64,000 nt of DNA from Favolaschia claudopus. Lineage: Eukaryota > Basidiomycota > Agaricomycetes > Agaricales > Mycenaceae. Under the pieces are notes generated by a model, which searched no databases, was not told the origin of the DNA, and saw only the letters and a list, made by a program, of their open reading frames with translations. Both the position numbers and the translations under genes were made by a program. Of the stretch, positions 55,851 to 64,000 are shown piece by piece (position 1 is the first letter of the stretch; the number at the start of each line of letters is the position of its first letter). Where the stretch lies: contig JAWWNJ010000061.1 in NCBI GenBank assembly GCA_037176885.1, positions 992,001 through 1,056,000 of the forward strand. The letters run 5' to 3'.

Positions 55851-58672
55851 CTAGGAAGTAAGATAGTCCTCAAGCCGTTCAAGCAAATCAGCCTTCTTCC
55901 CCGACGTGGACTGGCCTTTGCTTTTAAGGAAAGTCTATGCCAGTGAATGAGATGACGCAGAGAAAAAGCAGTCTAATATCGAACGCACCTTAAGCTGCTC
56001 CACGGTGAGCTAAGAAAACACAAAATACGGTTAGAGCAAGAAACTTGGTTCAGATGAAATGAAATCATACCTTGTTGAGCTTCTCATCGGCATACCGACT
56101 CCGAATCTCTGCCTCCGTAATATCGACATCCTACGCAACCCCATGTGAGCGACCAGAAAGAGATGTCTCCAGAGAAAACAGACGAACCGCCTTCCGTTTC
56201 GTGCCCCTCTTCTCCTCAACAACAGGCGCGGAAGACAAGGCACTTTCGTCGTTTGCGACTGCAACCTTCCAAGCTTCAATCAACTTGCCTGCGCGCTGTT
56301 ACAATCATGAATCACCTCACATGACGTCCAAGAACAGAAGAAAAACCTTGTGTATCATATCGACCTTGGGCAAGGTCAGGTCTTCGAACGCGTCGGTATC
56401 GAATTCCTCGCCAAAAGCTGTAGCCTGCAATTGTGCATTATGGAACGCCAACGCTGCCACAAGGATGAACGGCCTGTAAAAAGATTCCGATGTACTGCGC
56501 ACGCACCAGGATTGGGATACGAGTCCGGCGGATATGCTCCATTCTTCACGGACAGCTTGTCGATCCAAGCTCGCGCGGCATTCTTGACTTCGTCCGATGC
56601 TACTCTGAGAGTAAAAATCCCATGTACCATGTCAACGATTGCATCGTACCTCGACACCCCGTCTCTAGCGGTGCAGCGCGGATGTCATCGGCGAAAGGTA
56701 ATGGGATCAAGTGGAACCCTGCGGGATCGGTCCACCCCGCTTCGTCTTGCTTTTCTTCCTAATAGTAATACAGGCCCCATAAGCATCGGCGGCGACGGAT
56801 ATCCGAATCGGATATACCTGGGGCACAAGAGCACAGAATGTCGGCGAGGCGTTCCGTCGCGTAAGGGACAAGACTAGGCCAATCTTCTTCTTCTTTACCA
56901 TCGACTTGAGGAGCGCGCTGAATGTGCGTTTACTGCCGGCGAAAGTCTGGGAACGTGAGGAGAGCGTCGTAGCGCGACCGAAGGACTCACCATTTCGTCT
57001 GGGTATATGAACAAAGAGTGCTTAACATTGTCTTCAAACTGCAGATCCGAACGGTCTTTGAAGCCGAGCAGTTTGAGACCTAGGGTCCTTCAGGATGCCA
57101 TAGGAGAGAACATTTAGACAGGCTCTGACTTGGTTCCATTCCCATGGTACGGAACGCGCGTACTTCCTCAGCCGTGTAAAAAGGCTGAGGGAAAGATCAG
57201 ATCCATGTTAGGCGTTCAGAAGGTGTGCATACGCGTTGCCCAGGCTCAACAACTCGGGCACTCGCTACGTGTCCCTCGTCGTCATCGTTATCGTCCGCAG
57301 TAGCGCCAACGTCCATCCCATACAGCATCTTCCTCTTGTCCACCTCGGCTTGTCGGTCCTCGTCGACGTATATTGTCCGCACTGTCGCCACTTCCATACG
57401 CTCCCCAAGGTCGACGAAATACTTGTAAGCTCCTTTTTTCTGCTCGGTCACAAGTCCATATCTGGCTAAGGTGAACGAGGGGAGGGAGAAAGCAGAAGCA
57501 CGGCGAACCCCTTGATTCCTATGGAAAGCCCATTGGCAAGTTGAAATGGAATGCTGAACTGTGCACGCTTGGGCACTTCATGGAAGCGCATCTGTGAAAG
57601 CAGGTCCTCTATTCTGGAAATGGAAATGGATTCGGGGAGCACTGAGGGGTCGTCTGGGTCGATCTCGTCGTCGTCCACGAGGTTGTTTGGCAGCAATACC
57701 GACTTTGACGAAACATGAGAGCGATATTCCCCCTGGAATTTGAACATACCGAATAGAATTTTGAGACGTCAAAAGGTTTCTCCGAAGTACTGATGAAGAA
57801 CGGCTCGACGGTGACCCCAGATTGCGTTAAATCCTGGTCTCAGTGTGAGAGAGGAGATAAATAATACGATGACTGCTTACTATGAGAGTTGTTCTTGCCG
57901 AATTCACTAGCTGCTTTGCTGAGTGAGGGTCATTTTCGTCAGTAATCAAGAAGACTCTCTTTGTGGCGGTTTTCGGTGCGCTATGGCGCTTCAGAAAAGA
58001 ACACAGGCAGCCAATTAGCTTACCCGTCACGTAGAACCCAATTGCAGCTGGTGAAAACGTCGCCCATCGCGACTCTCTTCCCGTCAGTCATTGGAGGGAA
58101 TTGGTTCTTCAGTTCGTCAGGATCTTCACGGAAAGCTTTGAAAGGATTAGTTGTGCATGCATGCAGACAGCAAGTCACACCAACCATCCAACAGCTGAAT
58201 TAATTCTTGAATCTTAGGGGCACTCAGAGGCGAAATGGGCTGATACACGAAACAGTTTCTCTTGATTTCTGAGCCTTGATTGCGACTGGTCTCCGCTTTC
58301 CTGGTCTTCAATTCCAATGGTTTACGCACTGCAAATGGAACCATAGGCAAAATCTCACTGTGTTGAAAAGCAATATGCCGACGGCGTCACTCGGCCCAGT
58401 GATGACTTTCTTCTTCTGGATTTGCATGGCGGCTTCCAAAGCAGCGTAGGCGTGGCAAGTTTGCACATTTTCATAGACAGGGTCCTCCCGTAATTCAAGC
58501 ATAGATTCAGAACAGTCAATACAGAACAGAATAACGTCTTTCTTGCTCTCTAAATGCTGCAAGAAAATGTCGGTGAAAGGGCACGGCGGTCGCCACCAAA
58601 ACATACAGAAGCATCTTGAAGCTCGTCGTCCTCTTCATCGTCGATTCTGTTCCAGTCATCGTAGGGCGGCAT
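55851..58672 (-). CDS. KU70: ATP-dependent DNA helicase/end-binding subunit Ku70
   Basis: Binds DNA double-strand ends with Ku80 to start non-homologous end joining, and acts at telomeres. The start at 58672 is MPPYDDWNRIDDEEDDELQ. The N-terminal vWA-like domain carries DVILFCIDCSESM and VITGPSDAVGILLFNT. The beta-barrel core includes RNCFVYQPISPLSAPKIQEL, RVFLITDENDPHS, AQFSIPFQLANGLSIGIKG and KKGAYKYFVDLGERM. The C-terminal arm has FKDRSDLQFEDNVKHSLFIY and SALLKSMVKKKKIGLVLSL. The last exon encodes a SAP DNA-binding motif, LTVEQLKTFLKSKGQSTSGK then KADLLERLEDYL, stopping at 55851. Length and domain order are normal for fungal Ku70. Many short introns. It is divergent from the PTPA gene with 138 bp between starts. 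Confidence 0.95.
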
Positions 58673-58810
58673 GGTGGTAATAGGTCAAAGTGAGTGTGGC
58701 CACAAAACCGGTGCCGACGCGCCTGTCACAGAAACGTGACCGTTATTTGTCACGCTTCAACCGCTTGACTCCCATCATCTCGGCAATCCGAATCTGAGCT
58801 CGACGAAAAT
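58673..58810. promoter_or_regulatory. bidirectional promoter between KU70 and the PTPA gene
   Basis: 138 bp between the two divergent start codons. It contains two CACAGAAACGTGAC/TTTGTCACG-like strings around 58730-58755, with CGTGAC and its complement GTCACG forming a small inverted repeat. The two genes must share this DNA. Confidence 0.5.
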
Positions 58811-60212
58811 ATGGCCCGCGAACTGGCCGAGCTGAGAGAAATTCCTCTCGTCAAAGTTCCTACGCTCGAGCTTCCAACCTTGAAGATTCAAACGGACGAC
58901 GACGTTGAGATTTGGCGAGGATCTCGTTCATATCAAGATTATGCCATATTTCTACGGCGATTGAACGAATCCGTTGTGGGGCGAGATCTTCCTGCGAATG
59001 GATCCACAGAGATGACTTCAATATCTCCACCAAGTGAGGTTCGCTGGTCTTCCGCCTTCGCGAAACTCAAGATCTTCATGGAATAAGTATCCAGGCTATT
59101 CAAAAGATAATGGCTTTGCTGGACTCTCTGGATGCCTGGATCGACGAGATACCGCCCCAGGTCTCTCCCCAGCGATTCGGTAATTTGGCCTTTAGAACAT
59201 GGGGCAGGCGTCTCGAGCAGGTCGGTCATTTACTGGTACTGTAGTTTCAGAGCGAGTAAACTGACGATCACAGGAAAGCGACACTCTACTCGATAATCTG
59301 CTTCCGCCCTCCTGTGCTGCCGTTGTCCCCCATCTCAAACCATACCTCATCACCTCATTCGGCTCCTTTGGCCGCATGGATTATGGCACAGGGCACGAAA
59401 CCTCCTTCGCGCTCTTTCTGTTGTGCCTCACCCTCACCCGTTTTCTGCGGCCTGTTGTCGAGGAGGAGCGTCATATCGTCTTGACTGTGTTTCCCCGCTA
59501 CCTCCGGCTATGTTGGCGCTTACAGGACGTCTATAAGCTCGAGCCTGCCGGTAGCCACGGTGTATGGGGTCTGGATGATTCCTCATTTCTCGGGTACATC
59601 TTTGGGAGTGGACAGCTCCGAGGTACGGTTTTCCTTACTGTCTTCCGGTATTCTCAGCTCACTCTCCGCATGACCCAGACCAAACTGAAATTCCCGTATC
59701 TGCCGTCCTCCATCCTCCACTCCCACCCACCAACCTATACTTCCTGTCCATCATGCGCATCCACGAGGTCAAACATGGCCCCTTCCACGAACACTCCTCC
59801 CAGTTGCATTCCATCGCCACGGGTGTGCCGAACTGGGGCAAAGTTAACTCGGGACTTTTCAAAATGTACGAGGTGAGCACCGCTCCGCTCTATGTAACGA
59901 ATCACATCTTTCATTCTGTTTGAATAGGCGGAAGTTCTCAATAAACGCGTCGTGGTGCAGCACATCCCTCTTGGTGGGCTCTTAGACTGGAACGAGTGCA
60001 ATACAGCACCTATGCCTACTACTACGACCAGACCCTCCACTTCCAATATCGGGGCTACAAACGTGCTAGGCGCGACTCGCGCCCCTTGGGCCTCTGCTGC
60101 AGCGCCCACAGGCCCTGTTACATCTTGGTACTCAAACTCTTCACGCGTCCTATCAACAGATCCAAGCCTCATGGCCCCGCCCGCACAATTTCCTTCCCGT
60201 GCACCGCATTAG
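58811..60212 (+). CDS. RRD2: serine/threonine-protein phosphatase 2A activator (PTPA, peptidyl-prolyl isomerase)
   Basis: Activates PP2A catalytic subunits as a peptidyl-prolyl isomerase in cytosol and nucleus. The family motifs are plain: IWRGSRSYQDYAIFLRRLNE near the start, SFGSFGRMDYGTGHETSF, GVWGLDDSSFLGYIFGSG, HEVKHGPFHEHSSQLHSIAT, LFKMYEAEVLNKRVVVQH and ATRAPWA near the end. The ATG at 58811 follows an AAAT context. Introns include one after SISPPS, one before the EQ/ESDTLLDNLL junction, one after GSGQLR, and one before AEVLNKR. The C-terminal extension after the catalytic domain is Thr/Ser/Pro-rich, ending at 60212. The choice between RRD1 and RRD2 is by similarity of pattern only. Confidence 0.9.
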
Positions 60213-60824
60213 GTAGCGGAAGGGCGGGCATAACTTGAAGCTCATGCACTGTCGTCTGTATCAATCAAAGTCCAGAGAATGTATGTAAATTCCTTGTTGT
60301 AAGTTACCGTTATGTCTACAAATATAGTGCACATCTCTCCCTAAGTCGAAACAAGTCGAGGTTGCAAATGGAGAAGCCCCAAATTTCTCAACCCGCATAG
60401 GCATCTGCGGTGTACATTTGTCCTTCGTTCTTCAGATACACACCACCACTCTGAAGCCATTCAACTCAAGTCCAGCCTTCACCGTGTGCTGGATCCTACT
60501 CCTGTATCGCCAATGAGCAGAATCTAGTTGAGCTGTGAGACGGAGAGCTTGATATAAGCTGGTTTTTGTGCATTCAGACAGAACATCCTGTGTATACTGT
60601 GGTTCTGAAGCACCAAGACCTCGCCGACTTGGCTTCCTAATACAAGCAAGTGAGGCTTGTGGTGGATGAATTGTACACGGGACGAATCGAGCAGCGTATT
60701 AGTTCTTCATTGCAAAAGCGCATCTACCCACGACAAAACCCAACAAAAAATGATCTACTTGCAAGGTATCAAAGCAAAACTTCTATTCGTCCTTCATTTT
60801 CAAAACTTCACCCAAGCCGCCATA
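60213..60824. other. convergent 3' spacer
   Basis: 612 bp between the stops of the PTPA gene and the phosphodiesterase gene. No supported gene or repeat. Confidence 0.5.
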
Positions 60825-62217
60825 TTAGAGCTTCACACCAAGCCACCACGCCATCATATACGCCAGCGTCACCTGCACCGGGCTGATCTTGAGCTTATCA
60901 AACGGCCCCGCGATACTCTCCAGCCGCTCGCGGTTGACAACGGCGCGGATGAATCGCACTGGGGGATAGAACCGGATGGAGGTCCAAAGGAAGAAGCGGC
61001 TGTGGCGCGCAGCGTTGGTTTCGTAGTCGGCTGAGAGCGGGTTGAGTAAACAAGAAGAAAGAGAAAAGAGAAGGCAGTGAAGTGGACGCACAATGTAAAG
61101 CAGCGCGGAGGTCGAGCCAGACACGAGTCACGTCCGTGAGGATGACATCCACCCCCCAGCGTACAGCCTGGATGTAAGTTAGCGGTGGTGTACACGAAAG
61201 ATGTCTCGCAGACATACCTCCATCATATGATCCGGCTCATTCACCGTCCACACCATGACTTTCTTGCCGCCGGCTTTACACTCTTGTCGAAACCTGCACC
61301 GCCCGGACGTTAACATTTGCTTTGAAGGTATGCTTAAGAAAGAGCATACCTTTCGCCATCGGTCGACGTAAGCGCTGCAAAGGCAATGCTGAACACCTCA
61401 CAGTCGTTCCAGAAGAACTTGCGCGCAATCGCAGGCGAGTTGCCGATATATGAGCGACGACAGTAGGGAAGCTGCTCCTTCGCGGAGCCAAGGAAACTTG
61501 GGTGCCAGAGCCCGAGAAGTATGCGGGGAGCGAGAACAGTCTCCCAGTTCGGATGCGAGGCAATGGTCTCGTGCATGAGTTTGAAGAGACGAGCGGGGTC
61601 ATTCTGCACTTTGACGTCTACGTTGAAGTTGGCGTGTTGGTTTTCAGGCTGGAAAAAATATAGGGAAGAAATGAAGAAGGAAGACAATGACTGACGCGCA
61701 TGAGGAGCTCAACGGTCTCTGCGAAAGTTGGAATAGCTTGATGCGGTTGCTTCGTGGTCCGGACGTGCTCCATGCCGTCGGCACCATACCATTCTCGCTC
61801 CCGGATTTTCCCTGTCGAATTTGTGGTGCGCTCCAATTCTTTGTCTAGGTTAGGCAACGGTGACCTTGAATTTTGTTCAAGAAACGCACCTGGGTCGTGA
61901 AACATGACGACAACATTATCGCGAGAGACATGAACGTCTGGACTGGGTGTCACGAACACGGGCGACGGCGTGCGCGGTAGAAAAGGGAAGGAATACCACT
62001 CTCGATACCCTCGGCGCCGTCGCGAATAGCAGCTTCGAAACTGGCGATTGTGTTCTCTGGGAAACGAGCGGAGGCCTACAAGCTGATGAGTACAGTCCAT
62101 AGCTTCGGTTTTCACTTCCACTGACCCCTCGGTGTCCCCAGCAGTCTGGAGATAGCTCAGTTTTGCTCGTGACCGCCATAGGGGCGACTGACCTGGCAAA
62201 ACTCGTGCAGAAGACAT
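60825..62217 (-). CDS. glycerophosphodiester phosphodiesterase family protein (PGC1-like)
   Basis: Splices to MSSARVLP joined to DCWGHRG, then ASARFPENTIASFEAAIRDG and DVHVSRDNVVVMFHDP. These give the GDPD active-site set: HRGxxxxxPENT, the E/D metal ligands and the second His in FHDP. LERTTNSTGKIREREW is the usual next block, followed by ANFNVDVKVQND, ILLGLWHPSF, KVMVWTVNEPDHMMEAVRWG and VDVILTDVTRVW. The C-terminus has a hydrophobic stretch after AGPFDKLKISPVQVTLA (AYMMAWWLG). Yeast Pgc1, with a similar layout, is a phosphatidylglycerol phospholipase C; substrate here is inferred. The ATG at 62217 is favoured because the next exon begins with the conserved WGHRG, but the in-frame ATG at 62307 would add an Arg/Ser-rich leader that could target mitochondria. 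Confidence 0.9.
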
Positions 62218-63121
62218 TACGCTGCGTCTAACGGATGTATTGGGGGAGGAGAAGGGACGAAAGGATGAGCGGGAGGTCCAACTTGAAAAAGAGCGGAAAC
62301 GAAGCATAAAAGGAAGAGAACGTGCTAACCGAAGCCGAGCGTCGGCTAACCAACGTGTGACAGCGAGCAGATACTATTTGTCGTCTTGACCTGTTCCTTC
62401 CCCTTCATCCTAGGTCAGACGACCACCGTAGGCGTCGACACAGATAGTTTCATCGTCAATACAAGCTCCGGATTGTCCCAGCTCTGTGAAATTTCAATAT
62501 CCATGGCGGTCCCTCGGACTTTTTTGGGTCGAATTTGGGTCGAATGGCGAAAATTCCGCGATCTTCTCCAAGGGGTTTGGTGGACGTCTTCGGAAGCCTA
62601 GTAAGAGGACTCCAATAGTGCTTCGAGATTAGGCGAAAGAGATGCGAACTGACGAACTTGGATTCGAGAACCTGCTCGCCAATCTTGTCGCCAGGGGCCA
62701 CAACCACCGATGGCCAACGTTTTTGACGTGTTCAAGATCCGAAAACTCGTATATTGTAAGAGAAATGGGCGGGCGGAACTTTGCGTACACTCAGCCTCTG
62801 AGTAGGCGCGGGCAATTGCAACTGGGGCAAGGTGCGTTCATTTAATTTTAGTTGTGCATTTTCTCTTTCGGGGTTTGCACCATGAAAGCCGTCTTTCCGC
62901 TCCCCCTTGCTGTGAACATCGGCGGATTCAAGCAATCGGCCAGGCCAGAAGGATGTGTCACTGGTGCGCGGGAACCTGTGGCTTTGTGGCTGGGTATCGC
63001 CGCGAAAGTGTGTAATTCATGGCGTTCGGACACTTCCGCTGCTCAGAATTGACGGGATATTGTCCAGCACTCGAGAGCCGCGAAAGGGTCGACGGGGAGT
63101 ACGGGAGACAATAAACATGAG
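62218..63121. other. gap with no supported gene
   Basis: About 900 bp. It starts with the phosphodiesterase promoter. A small direct repeat (GTCGAATTTGGGTCGAAT) lies near 62530. Frames are short and without domains. Confidence 0.45.
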
Positions 63122-63154
63122 AAAACAACCCATATCGGCCGAATTAGGAAGGAG
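63122..63154 (+). repeat. 33-bp dispersed motif, copy 4
   Basis: AACAACCCATATCGGCCGAA followed by TTAGGAAGGAGC, the most diverged copy (two or three changes in the core). It lies 140 bp beyond the stop of the minus-strand gene at 63294. Confidence 0.75.
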
Positions 63155-63293
63155 CTCATGAATTCCACAATACGTTCTGTCCAGTTTCCGCAACGTCGAC
63201 TCACGTTCGCAGTCAAAGTATTCCATAGTTACTGAAACGTAGCTAACCTAATTCACAACAGTACAGAACCCATTTTTCAGCCATAAAAACCTT

Positions 63294-64000
63294 TCACTCG
63301 TCCTTGGTAAACCTTCGTCTGAACCAGTTGGGCTTCTTAATCAACGAAGCGGGACCTTCCGCCGCAAGCAGGTCGGGAAAGTTATAATCCGACTGCTTCA
63401 CAAAAAACACCGTACAGTGCCATTGGGTGCGATAGCTGTTATCCACCGTGATGACGAGCCTATCGGCCAAGATATGCTTCGACTCATGATACACGGCCTG
63501 CACTCGCGGACTGGGCTCGCGTTTTGGCCAATAACACGCGAGGGTCCAGCCAATAATGTACACGGGTGCGTGGTTTATGCAATGGTCGAAGCCGCTGGTC
63601 GGACTTGGAGAGGAGCTGGTTCCGTTTGGTATCGCTGGCAGCTGAGGACGTTCTTCCATTGTTGTCGAGCCAGCTGCTCCGTTATCGACTATAGGCTGCC
63701 TGAGAGCCGTTCCTGTGCGAGGCGACCGTCTTTTCCAGCAATGTAAACCCGACGATGACATGCGTGGGGGCGGAGGCCGACTTCCGTCGCGAGTGCTGAA
63801 CGTAATGTTCTGCGGAGAATGAGGAAATCTCGCGCGCTCAATTGTGTCAGACGTCTTCCATTGCAGTTGGTAGACTTGTTGGCGCTGGTCGAAAGACTTA
63901 TCGAGGACGGGCGATACTGACGGCGGCATGCTGAACGGTCCTTTGGCTCCCGTTGTCATCCCACATTGCCATCGGTGGAAATATTGATCGTCGACCTCTT
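63294..64000 (-). CDS. lineage-specific protein of unknown function, 3' part (paralogue of the gene at 4542)
   Basis: The frame is open from a stop at 63294 to the window edge, so the N-terminal part is missing here. Shared with the 4542 gene are HRWQCG near the edge, VYQLQWKTSD, ITFSTRDGSRP, VYIIGWTLACYWPKREPSP, SKHILADRLVITVD and WHCTVFFVKQSDYNFPDLL. Across the last block about 51 of 66 residues agree by eye. The linker between the blocks differs, as expected for a disordered spacer. Function unknown. A copy of the 33-bp motif lies just beyond its 3' end. Confidence 0.75.
   Translation of the reverse strand, partial: EVDDQYFHRWQCGMTTGAKGPFSMPPSVSPVLDKSFDQRQQVYQLQWKTSDTIERARFPHSPQNITFSTRDGSRPPPPRMSSSGLHCWKRRSPRTGTALRQPIVDNGAAGSTTMEERPQLPAIPNGTSSSPSPTSGFDHCINHAPVYIIGWTLACYWPKREPSPRVQAVYHESKHILADRLVITVDNSYRTQWHCTVFFVKQSDYNFPDLLAAEGPASLIKKPNWFRRRFTKDE

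Overview
The window is nuclear DNA from a filamentous fungus, most likely a mushroom-forming basidiomycete (Agaricomycetes). Almost every gene is cut by several GT-AG introns of about 45-60 nt, often with a CTGAC/CTAAC-type branch point. Genes lie on both strands with short spacers. The unfamiliar genes belong to expanded F-box-like and kinase-like families of the kind seen in Agaricomycetes. Gene models were spliced by eye, so the conserved exons are secure but some starts and terminal exons are not.

Layout. 0-3 kb: the tail of a gene entering from the left, then a gene-poor stretch with a 256-bp hairpin MITE and two further inverted repeats. 3-8.5 kb: an F-box-like gene, a lineage-specific gene with a paralogue at 63 kb, and an FHA-like gene. 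8.9 kb: tRNA-His(GTG). 9.6-19.4 kb: three long forward genes (an unknown protein, a C2H2 zinc-finger protein and a Pro/Ser-rich protein with a histone-fold-sized N-terminus). 19.6-31 kb: housekeeping genes RPA135 (Pol I) divergent from a NUP98-type nucleoporin, then RCF2 and PAPS reductase.

31.6-41.1 kb is the accessory core. It holds a second F-box-like gene, two tandem degenerate kinase-like genes (A and B), a gene (C) divergent from B with an E-V-K motif and an RG-rich tail, and a broken copy of C. Gene A joins a C-type N-terminal module to a B-type body. Copies of a 33-bp motif sit at the boundaries of these modules, and a further copy lies beside the paralogue at 63 kb.

41.5-64 kb returns to conserved genes: an AGPAT acyltransferase, cohesin SMC1, a tail-anchored zinc-knuckle protein, a coiled-coil protein, a mitochondrial K+/H+ exchange-related protein with a MITE inside one intron, a DHA1 MFS transporter, KU70 divergent from the PP2A activator PTPA, and a glycerophosphodiester phosphodiesterase. 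The window ends inside the second member of the 4.5-kb gene family. Most housekeeping genes act separately (rRNA transcription, nuclear transport, respiration, sulfur assimilation, lipid synthesis, chromatid cohesion, DNA end joining). The accessory core is the part with shared ancestry and visible recent rearrangement.
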